A stretch of 64,000 nucleotides of DNA, from the NCBI GenBank assembly GCA_963920575.1, contig OY986971.1, forward strand, positions 7,318,779 to 7,382,778. Reading direction: 5' to 3'. This document shows, in pieces, positions 20,521 to 32,929 of the stretch. This DNA is from Narthecium ossifragum. Lineage: Eukaryota; Streptophyta; Magnoliopsida; Dioscoreales; Nartheciaceae. Under the pieces are notes generated by a model that was not told where the DNA came from, did not search any database, and saw only the letters and a list, made by a program, of their open reading frames with translations. Made by a program: the position numbers and the translations under genes. The stretch's first letter is position 1; each line of letters starts with the position of its first letter.

Positions 20521-22558
20521 ATGGGGAAGCACGGAGGAGCCAAGGGAGGAGGCGGGGGGCCGGCGCCGTTCCTGGTGAAGACCCACGAGATGGTGGAGGA
20601 TGCCGGGACGGACGAGGTGATATCGTGGGAGGAGAAAGGGAGGTCCTTTGTGGTGTGGAAGCCTGTTGAGTTCGCGCGTGATCTCCTCCCCGCCCACTTC
20701 AAGCACAACAACTTCTCCAGCTTCGTCCGCCAACTCAACACCTACGTACGTCCCTCCAGCTCCCATAGTTTTCCTATATATCATTTGTAGTTATTTCTTG
20801 TATACTTTGTTTTAGTTCCTTGTGGTCCTATGGATGGTGGTTCTTGTCATGCATCATGAATCCTACTTTTGATTTCATGATCTTGTTTTTTATCCTAAAG
20901 TCATTCCTTTTTCCGAATGCTTTCCATTCCACTGCTGAGTCTTTTTAACTTCGCCACTAAGGTTGCGTTTGTGTTCATAGCCAGCCAGTAGTTTTAACCC
21001 TGATCGAACGAGGGCTAAAGTTCATTTGGATCTCAACCATGGAATCAACATCCAACGATTGATAATTGCCTGGGCCTGCAGTAAGCTCAACTCCTTCAGG
21101 CCCCGCATTCCTTAATTGATGCTAAAACTTGAAATGACTGTAGGAATGGTAGTAGGTAGAGATTTTAAAAGTTTTTTACTTGGTCACGGGATAGGATTAA
21201 TTGTAGTTGTCGTTGGTGATACGTCTCTCTCAAACCAGTCTTCGAAGAAGTTTGACGAATAAAAATCTGCTCATCCAACCAACTAAGAGAAACAGCGATC
21301 ACAAACAGACCAGCCACCTAGCTAGTCTTGTTTAATTTTATGATTGGGTTATAACTTACTTTCCATATATAGTGATATGTTGCGATATTGCTGTAACATG
21401 TCATATGTGCAGCATGTAGCACTAAAAGGAAGATCAGGTCTACCGGCATCGCCGACAGAGCTAATCCTTTCTTACCTTGGTTTGTAGACCAAGCTTCTGA
21501 CTTTTATGTATTTAAATAATCATTCTCGACACTAGGTTAGGTTAAGCAGTTGGTTGTTGAGGTGCATGTTCAACATGAATAAAATATATGCTGTTAGTAA
21601 AAGGTATTCTTTATAATAATAATAATAAATATTTATCTCTAATCTTTTTTTTCAAATGTTATAGAAGGCTCATCATGTCCGTGGCAGAACTACTTAAATT
21701 TGTTGTAATTCTTTAAAACTGCATTCACTATATGTGGCACATTTCAGTATCTAAATTGTTCAATAGATTATTGTTTCTAATTAACACGAGTAAATCTGGC
21801 TTAAGTGGATATGGGAACGTCACTCCCTCAATGTTGCTTTGCCATATTGGATTTTATTGTTGTTCATGTTTTGGCAGGGGTTCCGAAAGGTGGTGCCGGA
21901 CCGGTGGGAGTTTGGAAATGAGTACTTCCGGCGGGGGGAGCAAAGGCTCCTCTCTGAGATCCGCCGCAGGAAGTCCATACCAACATCACCGAATACATCG
22001 GCATTAAAGTCCACCGGTGGTGGCCGGCGACCAACTCTGTCATCTTCCAACTCCGGCGAGGTCCAAAGCACATCCTCCGCCTCATCCCCTCCTCCTCCAC
22101 TTACACCACAATCGCAAATGCTACTCGAACTGTCACAGGAGAACGAGAAGTTGAAGAAGGACAAGCAAAGCCTTAGGAATGAGCTTGCGCAAGCGAAGCA
22201 GCAATGCGAGGAGCTGCTTGGCTTCTTGTCGAAGCACGTCGAAGTCAATGAGTTGAACATCGAATTCTTGATGAACGAGGCTACACTGATGAAAGCCAAT
22301 ATTGCCAAAAGAAAAGAAGAGGAGGAGGAGGACAAAGAAGAAGACGACGACGACAATGAGGAGGGTGACAAGTCTGAGGTGACACTTAAGCTCTTTGGTG
22401 TATTGCTTAAGGAGATCAGAGGAGAGAAGGGTAGGATGGTGAAGAGAAGGCGGTGCGAGGGAGATGGTAGCAGCGGCCTGCCGATAACGATGGGTCGTAG
22501 AGCACCATGGATGGAAATATCTACATCGTTTCAGGGAAGCAGCAAGGTCTGCAACTGA
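20521..22558 (+). CDS. HSFB1: Heat-shock transcription factor, class B (HsfB1/TBF1-like)
   Basis: Two exons, 20521-20745 and 21878-22558, encode 301 aa. The intron falls exactly after LNTY, the invariant position within plant Hsf DNA-binding domains. Residues 14-107 form the winged-helix domain ([47 protein letters not shown]). Residues about 155-205 are the HR-A/B coiled coil for trimerisation. An acidic run (221-237) is followed by LFGV (247-250), the class B repressor motif, and a basic nuclear signal (KRRR, 264-267). No AHA activation motif is seen, as expected for class B. The chosen ATG is the first after the uORF; an in-frame upstream extension would read through leader sequence. No defect is visible. 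A MULE begins 390 bp after the stop codon. Confidence 0.93.
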
Positions 22559-22672
22559 TGTTGTGTTTACTGGTGTTTAGTTTCCAGAAGTCCAAAGATA
22601 ACGACGAAAATTAGCTTAAATGATGATGCACATTATATATGTTTTTGTCCATTACTTATTAAGTAATGTAGG

Positions 22673-22678
22673 AATAAA
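22673..22678 (+). promoter_or_regulatory. Polyadenylation signal of the HsfB1-like gene
   Basis: AATAAA, 115 bp after the stop codon; the next element starts about 270 bp further on. Confidence 0.55.
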
Positions 22679-23323
22679 GAGAAGATGTGACTTAGATGCC
22701 CTCAAATAGGGCTCCTTGTAAGTAGTTTCTACAGGTACAACGGTTTGTGAGTTTGGAGTGCAAGTGCTCCATTCTTATTTCTTTGTACTATTCAACATTT
22801 TGTTTGCTAAAGGAGAAATTATATATAATGTCCCTGAAAATCTTTGAATTTGCACGATTACTTCTAAATTCTCAAAATTCATAAGGTTATCAAGGACAAT
22901 ATAAACAAATAACATATATACCGTTTTGTTACCTTCTGTTAGTAAAAGGGGGGCTCTATCAACACCACACAAGCATCTACTCACACCACAGATTTTTATA
23001 CCAAAAATACCTTAAGATGAAATGTCTCAATTGCCCCCTGTCTTATGTGGTATAATTACGGTAATAGAATCCAACCTACCTCAAGCTCTTACCTTAAATG
23101 CCTCATCTTCTCCGATCATCCTCTCCGCCCGGCCATCTTTTCCGGTCATCTTCTCCGACAATCTCCAATCATCTTCTCCGATCATCTCATCTGGCTCTTC
23201 TCTCCACGGACTCCTCTCTTCTCCACGCTATTCTTCTTGTTATACCACCTCCCTCACGGTTGCCCTGCCCTCGTGACACAATCGATCACCAAAATTAGCA
23301 GAAAGCTGCTGCGGCAGTTGGAA

Positions 23324-26300
23324 ATGGACAATGAAGACGAGGAAGGCGAGGAAATTGCACTAGAAAAGGTGCATTCCCAGCTCATTATCCCCGTACTCTG
23401 TCGTTTTCCCATTTTTTTTCCTATCTGGAACTAATCGGTAGTAAATTACCGATAGAGATGTAATCGGTAGTAAATTACCGATAGAGATGTAATCGGTAGT
23501 CTATTACCGATACACCTGCACAACTCAACGGTACATAGATACCGTTTGGTATGAATTACGAACGGTATCTCGGCACCGTCTATGTATCGGTAGTATAGTA
23601 CCGAGTTAAATATAGTATATCGGTGGTATTCTACCGATAGTTGTCTGTGACGATCTTGAAGACCCAAATCAAATTTCAGAGTTTACGAATGCTAATTTCT
23701 TGATTATTACCAGGGCTATACTTATAATGGTGAAGATTTGGGGGGTGTCAACTATGACTACACCAAGTCATTCACAACTGACGAGGTATGCTGTCCGTAG
23801 TTATATTTTCTTGGACCACTAGTGGCTTCATAATTCATCATTCTAATCATTATTTTTTATCTCTAGATCTTTCACAGCCGCCAAACACTTATCCACTGGA
23901 CACAACAAGTTGGAAAACAGAATGGCTTGGTGGTTGTAATAAAGAATTCAGAGGTCGGGGGTGCCGGTAGAAAGCCGAGGATCACGTTCGCATGTGAACG
24001 AAGTGGAGCTTATCGGAAAACAGTCACAGAGCATTATGCAAGTTCAAAAATGCCGTTAACCACTCGAAAGAGGAAGACTGTCAACTCCGGGACGAGGAAG
24101 TGTGGTTGTCCCTTCAAGCTTCAGGGTATGAAGCTTGCCTATGATGATGATTGGATGTTGATGGTTATATGTGGAGTGCACAATCACCCGAAAGCGGTTT
24201 ACCTCGAGGGACACTCATATGTCGGGAGATTACCCGAGGAAGAAATGAAGTTGGTGGTTGATATGTCGATAAATCTAGTGAAGCCACGTCAAATATGGAA
24301 CACTATAAAGCACCGAGATCCAGGGACTGCTCTACTCTGAAGACCATCTATAATGCACGCCACAGGAATAGGGTGGTCAAGAAAGCTGGGAGATCAGAGA
24401 TGCAGCAGCTACTAAAGCATCTAAATGAGCACGGCTATATTGAGTATCATACAGTTCGGGAAGACACGGATAATGTTCGGGACATATTCTGGGCACACCA
24501 CACCTCTATTGAGCTACTCCGTACATTTTCAAAGGTTTTGATTATGGATTGCACCTACAAGACCAACAGGTACCGACTTCCTCTATTAGAAATTGTTGGT
24601 GTCACATCGACAGAAATGACATTCTCTGCTGCCTTTGTATACATAGAGTTTGAGAGGGAGGGTAATTTCATATGGGCGTTGCATGTGCTTCGGTCGTTGT
24701 TGGAAGGCTGCTCAATGCCACATGTTATACTGACAGATAGAGATTTGGCTTCAATGAATGCTATCGAGTTGGTATTTCCAGAATAAAAAAGGATGCTATG
24801 TAGATGGCATATCCAAAAGTGTGTTGAGCTTAGCTGCAAAAAGAATTTTTCAACGGTAGAGATGGCTGCCTCTTTCATGACATTATGGCAAGCAATTGTA
24901 TATTCAAGCAGTGTGCATGAGTATAATACAAACTTATGCACTCTGCTTAACACCTTTTCTAGAGACAAAGATGTCACTGAATATGTCCAAAAGACATGGC
25001 TCGATCACTAAAAAGAAGATTTTGTAAGTGCCGTCGATGAGTACATGCATTTTGGGAATTATACCACGAATAGGGTTGAAAGTGCACATTCTAAGTTGAA
25101 GAGGCATCTTGGATCTTCTAATTGTGGTTTTGACACATCGTGGTCCACCATCCACTCTTTGCTCGAGCTCCAACATTGTGCCATAAAAGCTTCATTCGAG
25201 AAGAGCAAGCACATTGCGCAACACAACTTTAGGCCAGAAGTCTTCAGAGAACTTCGAGGCTTCATTTCAAAGAGTGCACTCACCATTGTTCATAATGAAT
25301 CATTGAATGCTGATTGTACTGGTCAAGATGAGAGCGTATGTGCTTGTGTGGTACGCCACACCCATGGCCTTCTTTGTGCCCATATGATTGCCAAATACAG
25401 ACTGGAGGAACGCCCTATACCCTTGTTCTGCATACATCCACGGTGGCGTAAACTTGACATGTGCGCAACAAAAGTTGATGTCCCCCTCGAGCTGAAGTGC
25501 GGACAAGAGCTGGAGCTCTTGTATGCAAAATTCATAGCGCAAGATGCCACAGGGAGAATACAATTGCTAAGAAAATTGATTGGACTAAACGAACCTGCGT
25601 CGTCTTATGTTCTTGAGCCAGAAGTGAAGATGACGACTCGTGGTAGGCCCAGTGCAAAGGACAAGAAGCAGATGAACTCAACACGACGTGACCCGTCTGC
25701 TTTTGAGTTTGAACCTTCTTTTAAAGACAGTAATGATATGCCCATTGAAGTTACTCTTATATCTTCCAAGAAACCTAGGACAAAGAAGGGTAGAAAGAAA
25801 GACGATAAAGTATACGAAAATTGTGATACAAAATCGTATTGCCTGTTACAGTTCCCAGAAGGGCTAAGAGATTATATACTGTATGTTAAAGATGTCCTTG
25901 CAGACGGAAATTACAGCTTTAGAGCTATAGCTGGTCTACTGGGATTTGGCGAGGATGGATGGGCTGACATTCGGAAGGGTCTTATCTTTGAGCTGCGTGC
26001 TCACTATGATGGCTATGCTCCGTTGTATGGTGGACCGGATCGGGTTGCAGACCTCATGTACTCGTTGTCCGTTTTTGCAAATGGCCCCGCATATGATCGG
26101 TGGATGACGATGCCAGATATGGGTTATCTTATAGCCTCACACTACTCCGTCGTGTTGCTAAGTATATCTGCCAGGCAGTGTTTGACATTTTTGCCACTTT
26201 GGTCCGTGCCGCCCCCTAAGGCCGCACGGAGGATCATCGCGATCGGATTTGTCAATGAAAACCACTTTGTACAGCTGCACATGAAGCCTGGTTGTCCAAT

Positions 26301-26445
26301 GGCGCCACCGGTCAGAAGCTGGGTCAGGTATCATCATCGATGTGCTGACGGATGGGATTCCTATGATGAGGAGAATAAGTTATTCAAGAAGATAACCCCA
26401 AGTTCAGTTGCTACCAGGGATACTATTGACCTTGATGATTACTGA
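23324..26445 (+). pseudogene. MULE transposase with C-terminal OTU domain (broken)
   Basis: Exons 23324-23368, 23714-23785 and 23867-26445 join in phase. N-terminal FAR1/MuDR-like zinc region (FACERSGAYRK, KCGCPFKLQG, HNHPKA); then DDE core with D at 24547 (MDCTYKTN), D at 24736 (ILTDRD) and E at 25078 (NRVESAHSKLK); CRWHIQKC; a SWIM-type finger (CACVVRHTHGLLCAH, about 25340). The last 200 residues form an OTU-like cysteine protease domain, DGNYSFRAIAG ... NHFVQLHM. A frameshift near 24330 and stops at 24784-24786 and 25009-25011 break it. The usual catalytic DGNC-G reads DGNY-S. The OTU fusion suggests a deubiquitinase-like activity on the transposase; function is inferred. Confidence 0.88.
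23428..23640. repeat. CGGTA/TACCG inverted-repeat array in transposase intron 1
   Basis: Starts with three direct copies of a 29-30-bp unit containing ATCGGTAGTAAATTACCGAT (a near-perfect inverted repeat), followed by looser ACCGTTTGGTAT / ACGGTATCTCGGCACCGT variants. It occupies most of the first intron, next to the transposase start. Confidence 0.85.
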
Positions 26446-26882
26446 AATCTTGTCTGCTTTGTATATAGTGCAGACTGCTTCTTTTTGTACTCAGTTGCTA
26501 ACATGTTGCAAACATGGATATGACTGAAGTCTAATCCATGTGTGATAATTTTTTTGTCCAATCACATTGTAACATTTTTTGTAATTATTTTTTGTACTTA
26601 CTATGTAATTAGTATGTGACTCTCTTGTACATTAAAATCGGATGTAATCAACTTTCTGGTCATATTGTATGTAGCTTTCTCTGCTCAGTTTGGTATTTAC
26701 AGTTTGGCAGTTTCACAGTTACTTTCCGCGCTCAGTTTGGTGTTGATTTTTGTAGTTATCGGCTGGGAATGTAATCTCTATTGTTGTGTGTTGTGTTTTC
26801 AGTTTGGCATTTACTATGCGTATAATTCAAAGTCATATGTAATCAACTCTATGTATGTATAGTATGTAAATGTAGATATAGT
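26446..26882. other. 3' flank of the MULE transposase gene
   Basis: AT-rich transcribed-flank-like DNA with loosely repeated TTCTCTGCTCAGTTTGG segments (26675-26910). No coding content recognised. Confidence 0.5.
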
Positions 26883-27105
26883 ATGTAATAGCTGTTTTTG
26901 GTCTCAGTTTGGAGAGTGTTTCATGGCTGAGTACATATCGGTACATTTATACCGATATATATCCTTTCCATCGGTAGGAAGTAACCGGTGCGGGATATCT
27001 TTAGACGGTATAAAACCACCGATTGAGAAGAAAGGCCGTATGTCCTAAATATATATCGGTACCAAGCAGCCGGTTCGGAAGGCATTTGGACGGTACCATG
27101 GTCCC
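26883..27105 (+). repeat. Left arm of an inverted repeat around PMD gene 1
   Basis: About 220 bp running from GTAATAGCTG through GAGTGTTTCATGGCTGAG to GGAAGGCATTTGGACGG. The same sequence occurs inverted at 30204-30435 and again at 30449-30635. It contains several CGGTA/TACCG motifs. Confidence 0.85.
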
Positions 27106-27400
27106 GATTGCTTATATTAATTCTGTCGGTGAGATGGTCCCGTTTTCCTCAAATAAGCCTGTTAAGGGTGATGTAAATATTGAGTATTCATATTCTATAC
27201 AGTCATGCTGTCATAGGTACATTATTAAAATCTACATATATTACTCATACTCATGTAAAATCGGGGAGAACACAACTACACCATGGTACCGAAACACACA
27301 GACACAGTCAAAACATAACTACACAGTTCCGGTATTTACAGTTTGTATTATCCCCGTTCTAAGACAGTTTGCCAAAGGTTAGATTACACAGTTTGGTATT

Positions 27401-29449
27401 CTAAGCTGTGCCCCTTGAGGAGGACGCTCCATGTCCATGTCCATGTCGAACATAACCCCGCGTGTCTTTATCGCCATACGCTATGGCATGCATTCGCCGC
27501 CACCGTTCCCTATGCTCTTCTATTGACATAGTAGCCAGCTGACTGTGCGTATCGTCAATTATCACCGCAAGTTTCTCAAACTGCAAGTAATAAGGAACGA
27601 TAATTATTAAATCTTACAATGATATTAAAATGGCTGATAGTTTAATATGCTTACCGTGGCCTGCAGAGAATCCATTGCTTCGTCAGCAGTTGCGGATTGG
27701 TGCTCGGGGTTTTGGACGATGACATGCGAGATAGACTTAAACCATTCCTCATAACCCCCCACGTATTCATCCCCCCTAACTACGGAGACTCCATCCCTGC
27801 ACATGCTGGTCACGTGGGAAGGCCAGTCGTTCCAAAACTGCTTGGTGAACTGGAAGACTCTATGGTATCCCCGTGCCGTTTTTTTGGTACCCATGTGGAA
27901 TTGTGATGGCTGTAATGGATCTCAAGGGATGATCTGGCGGATGCCCATTTGACGTAGCACCCTGTCGGGGTGATATGGCTCAACGAATTTCGGGGAGGTC
28001 AGTGTGCCAAAAAAGAAAGTAATATCATCGCGAGGAAAGGACCCTCCCCTGAGCTTTTGATATGGGTCCCAAGTCACCTGCAAGGGTAATATGAATTTAG
28101 CAAATTGAGTGATACATGTAAGGAAACTGCAAGGGTACTATAATTTTAGAAAACACATTGATCCACGTAATGGAAAGGTGCTTGGTTTCGGGATGACATC
28201 TTACCCTAAGAGCACTCAATCGATCAAGTTTCTCGCGATACATCTTAACATTATCCCCCTTTTTCCCTTGTCCTCTGTCAGGCAGCCAATGGAAAACATG
28301 GGGTTGCCCGTCCTTGTATTCCATGTTACGTCGAGGAGCCACCACAGACGGAAGGTGGTCATAAATCCAAGCCTGCACATATTTAAGATACATTACTCAG
28401 AAGTCGATGTGAAATAGCAAGAATCAACAAGTATTTCAGGTAATTGTTAAACCTGCAGTAAAGTAAGATATCCACTGATCGACGAGGTGCCCTATCTACT
28501 AGCATGTCCTAGCATTCGATACATGGGCGCAAGGCCCGCGGCGCCCCATGCATACTGGTCAATGGCACCAAGATCCAACAAGTATGGCAGGTAGGAGATG
28601 TGCACCTTGTAGCCTGACTTGTCGCAAAAAAGGATACATCCTAGCATGTACAGCAGATATGCCTTGGCTGATCTCTCTATGCCCACCCTTCCAATCTTGC
28701 ATCTATATCTTAGCCATTGCAGCTGAATAACATTTCCTCCAAGCAGCTTTAGTTGCGCAATTGCCTCATCTCGGGTCACTCCAAAATGGTCAACCATCAT
28801 CCTCGTCTTTTCCTCCCAAGTCTTATTCAAATGCACCAAGGGTTGGCCGGCAACGGGGATGTCCAGTATGGCACGGACATCCGCCAAGGTGATCGTCAAC
28901 TCACCGCAGGGAAAGTGGAATGTGTTGGTTTCGGGATGCCATCTCTCCACAAATGCGCCAACAACAGCACTGTTGATGGACTGATACGAGCAATCTACTA
29001 GTCGCCCTAGCTTCGTCATGTTCACGGCCTCCATAAATCCCTCAGTGTCCATGTCAAACCAATCATTCACGGATGAGCCATGAGCATAAATTTTGAGTGA
29101 CTTCTTGCGCTCCTGCATTAAGGAGATATAGTTAACACCCTGATGTTATAACAATACGTATGTATTCTTGCTGAATGTACTGTACCTCTCCTTGCCAGAT
29201 ACGATAGGCAACGTGAGTTTTGAACTCAGTGAGCACAGACCTATCCATGGGCCCACCAGGGATTGGGCCGACATCTTCATCTTCGCCGGCCGCAGCCTGG
29301 AGCCCCCCCTCATCGTCATCTTCGCCTACCGCAGCCCCAGGCTCCTCTCTCACCCTTCTCTTCCTGTTAGATACCGTCGGTCGCTGCCGCTGGGAAGCTG
29401 TCGATGACGAGGGCTGTGAAACCTTGCAACCGCGTGTCCTTGGAGCCAT
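27401..29449 (-). pseudogene. Plant mobile domain (PMD) gene 1, two stops
   Basis: Minus-strand exons 29449-29186, 29112-28453, 28372-28205, 28077-27655 and 27580-27401, all with GT-AG borders. Exon 1: basic/acidic N-terminus then VLTEFKTHVAYRIWQGE. Exon 2: the PMD core (FVERWHPETNTFHFPCGE, LTITLADVRAILDIPVAG, KAYLLYMLGCILFCDKSG, YAWGAAGLAPMYRMLG). Exon 3: AWIYDHLPSV; exon 4: EPYHPDRVLRQMGIRQ and WFKSISHVIVQNPEH; exon 5: a short Arg/Gly-rich tail. PMD proteins (MAIN/MAIL family) act in transposon silencing and genome stability; the domain is also carried by plant transposons. A TGG-to-TAG stop (about 28498) and a CGA-to-TGA-type stop (about 27920) disable this copy. Confidence 0.88.
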
Positions 29450-29489
29450 TTGAATCTAAAACAAGCAAGAGGACGCTCAATGACAGTTT

Positions 29490-29810
29490 GATATATTCCA
29501 ACATGAAAGTATCGGTAGTCTCATACCAATTACACTGCACATTAATCGGTAGTATCATACCGATTAAACTCCTCATTAATCGAAACTTACGTGACGATAC
29601 TATCAACTATGACATCGGTAGACGATTAAACTGCACATTAATCGGTAGTCTCGTACAGATTAAAATGTAAATTAATCGGAACTTACGTGACATCGGTTAC
29701 AAAAACATCGATCCATATAGAGTTACCAACAGTAGACAACAACTGATGCATAAACACAACCAAACGGGAATAGACTACCGATTAGTACGAACAAATAGGT
29801 TTTTGAATAC
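29490..29810. repeat. ATCGGTA-type repeats upstream of PMD gene 1
   Basis: Repeated segments around TTAATCGGTAGTATCATACC and CGGAACTTACGTGACATCGG lie directly 5' of the PMD1 start codon (minus strand), i.e. in its promoter region. Confidence 0.75.
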
Positions 29811-30203
29811 CGTTCCATGAAGAAACTGAAATCAACAAGTATTTGAGTAGTGATGATAATGCAAAGCGTTTAAATCGCTGCAATGTAGCCGACTTAGGAA
29901 GGAAAAATGGTGGATTCCAGGTGATTGACAGCCCTCACCTTAAACTTGAAGGTAGGGTTGCGTTGTCCGGTGGGGGCTTCGGCGGAGGCGCTCTACCCGG
30001 CAGTCCTGGACGCGACGGGAAGCCTGCCTGGCTGCTCCCCGATCGCAAGTGTCGCTCACCGCACTCCGGGAGTCGTTTGCCGATGTAGGTTGACAAAGCA
30101 GTCGGTCGGGCTCTCCCGACATAGTAGGGGGAAGAGAGTTGGGGAAGAGAAAATAGAGGGGTCACTTTTAAGGTGGATTATAAACAAGCATAAAACTTGA
30201 TAG

Positions 30204-30635
30204 AGTCGCTGATATTTACCCGTCCAAATGCCTTCCGAACCGGCAGCTTGGTACCGATATATATTTAGGATATAACGGTATATTTATACCGGTTCTCAAA
30301 TGGTGGTTTTATACCGTCTAAAGATACCCCGCACCGGTTACTTACTACCGATGGAAAGGCTGTATATCGGTAGAAATGTACCACTCAGCCATGAAACACT
30401 CTCTGAACTGAGAAAATAAACAGCTATTACAATGATTATAAACAACCTGTCGCTGATATTTTCCCGTCCAAATGCCTTCCGAACCGGCTGCTTGGTACCG
30501 ATATATATTTAGGATATACCGGTATATTTATACCGTTTCTCAATCGGTGGTTTTATACCGTCTAAAGATATCCCGCGCCGGTTACGTCCTACCGATGGAA
30601 AGGCTATATATCAGTAGAAATGTACCGATATTAAG
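30204..30635 (-). repeat. Right arm of the PMD1 inverted repeat, two direct copies
   Basis: Two copies (30204-30435 and 30449-30635), each starting GTCGCTGATATTT and CGTCCAAATGCC, inverted relative to 26883-27105. They contain TTGGTACCGATATATATT and CCGGTTAC motifs. Together with the left arm they enclose PMD gene 1. Confidence 0.85.
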
Positions 30636-30873
30636 GCTGTTTTGGGTGATCTAGTATAATCATCTGCACCGAGTACAAATCAGAAATAAATGCTTGCACA
30701 AAGCTATAACTTACACAACCATCAGCACAACAATGCAATGCAAATCTTCTTATATGTGGTTTTCATGAGAGAAGTCCATATATGATATATATATATATAT
30801 CATTTCACTTATACAACCTTCTATGCAAAATCTAACCTTCTATACAAAATCTAGTAACCGCATATATCACTTA

Positions 30874-32895
30874 TCAAAGGCCATGCCCCATGTCAGGCTC
30901 GCCACGCACTATGCGATGTGCTCGCCTCCACCTTTTTTCCTGCTCCTCCACAGCCAATGTCTCCAAATGCTCAACAGTGTCATCGATGAGGTGTGCAAGT
31001 CGATCATACTGTAATTTGATGAAAATGCAACGAATTAAACAAGTTGTATAATGAAATAATGAAATAAAGATGAAAATTTAAATAAGTTATTGTTACCTTG
31101 ACATTAACGTAATCGTCTGCAGGTATAGCTAGCGGTGCCTCATGCTCTGGATTCTCCACCCTCACGTGAGATATGCTTCGGAACCATTCCATGTAACCCG
31201 GCATGCACTCCTAACCAGCGGGGCTGGTAGAAGCGCCTGTCCAGCGCTCAATCACACTCATGTCCATCCAATTAAACCAGCAATCTCTCCTGAAATCGAA
31301 CACTCTCGCGTAGCGTCGAACTGTTCCCTTGGATCCCATGTTAGACTGGGATGGCCTCAATACATTTCGAGGAATGCTCTGTCGGATGCCAAACTGACGA
31401 AGCACCCTGTCCGGATGATAAGGCTCCACATACTCTCCGCAGGTAATGGTGCCAAAGTAGAAGCTAATTTCTTCGCGAGGGAAATCCGCTCCTCCTCGTT
31501 GAGCACGATACGGATCCCATGTCACCTACAGAAAAACCACAATCAGTCAACATTCACTCAATCAACATCACATGCTGATCAAAAATACTAGTAAATAAAC
31601 TACAACGTTACCTAATGTGGAGTCAAGCGATCCAGACGTCGGCGCCATGTCTGAACAATATTCTCCCCGCCTGTATACTCTCTCCTTATACTCCATTTGT
31701 AGGCAGTGGGCATGCCAATTGTGTAATCTATGCATAGTTGCGGAGCCACGACTTGGTGAAGGTGATCATCTATCCAACTCTACATTGGTGGGATAAATAT
31801 GGGTTAAGTCAAACAATAATTAGTATCATAATATAAATAAACTTATGCTTTTTTAAAACTATGTACCACCAACAAAGTTAGGTATCCGCCGACAGCACAT
31901 GATCCCCACCGACTAGCGGACCCGAGCATCCGATAGAGGTATGTGAGGGCCCCAGCACCCCATGCATACTCACGCACGGTAGTAAGGTCCGTGAGAGAAG
32001 CGAGATAGGACAAGTGCACCCAACCGCCTGACTTGTTGCAAAACAAGGTGCAACCCAACAGATACAACAGATACGCCTTCACCGAGCACTCTAACCCGAC
32101 GGCATTCACTGTACATTCATCCCTTAACCATTTTAAATTAAGGGTGAATCCTCGGCCCAAACCTCTCTCAGTCAGCTCTCTATGGGCCACTGCTCGACTA
32201 ACCCCAAGATTATCTACCATAAGCTGTTTATATCCGGACGCATTCAGCTCATAGCGATCCAGTGGCATACCAGCGATAGGGATGCCCAAAATGGCACCGA
32301 CGTCTGCCAAGGTGATCGTCATCTCACCACATGGCAGGTGAAACATATTTGTTTCTGGGTGCCACCTCTCAATAAATGCAGACACAATGGCGCTGCTAAT
32401 GCTGGGATGCGAACATTCGATGAGGCCTCGAAGTCCAGTCATTTCCACGAGCTGATTAAACTCGCTATTCATTGTCCTGTCCCAGTTGAGAGTGTTGGAT
32501 CCATGAGCATATATCTTAAGAGGCTTCCTTTCCTGTAAGAATCAATAAAAAAAGAAAATTAACATCTCCATGGGTTCAGTCAGATAGCCATATCTGACTA
32601 TAGCAGCTAACCAAACTATTTTTACCTCTCCATGCCATATACGGTAGGCAACGTGACTCCCAAACTCGGTTAGCACGGACTTATCCACAGGCCCACCAGG
32701 GAACGGGCCTTTATCCTCTGCTGTAGTGCTGGGGATAGTAGGAGGGATACCACTGCAAGAGGGACCCTCATCCTCTGTCTCGTCTTTAAAAACAACACTT
32801 TCCGTCCTTTCCTCCTCTGCCTCCTTCCCACGTCGCCGCCGCGTGGAAGATGACGAAGAGGATGCCTTTGATGCACTGCGTGTGATAGGAGGCAT
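30874..32895 (-). pseudogene. Plant mobile domain (PMD) gene 2, two stops
   Basis: Minus-strand exons 32895-32626, 32532-31867, 31779-31612, 31525-31097 and 31008-30874 mirror PMD gene 1 exon for exon. Key motifs: VLTEFGSHVAYRIWHGE, FIERWHPETNMFHLPCGE, MTITLADVGAILGIPIAG, KAYLLYLLGCTLFCNKSG, YAWGAGALTYLYRMLGSASR, EPYHPDRVLRQFGIRQSIPR. Here the tryptophan after SASR is intact where gene 1 has a stop. Stops occur at the end of exon 3 (about 31612-31614) and in exon 4 (31211-31213). The N-terminus differs strongly from gene 1 (Ser/Arg-rich, then acidic). It probably arose by duplication within the element lineage. Confidence 0.88.
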
Positions 32896-32929
32896 TTGGC
32901 TGCGACAAACAAACAGAAATAAAGAAACG

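Noticed and set aside
23428..23520. CRISPR-like regularly spaced repeats
   Set aside because: Eukaryotic context, palindromic core with no unique spacers, and within a transposon intron.
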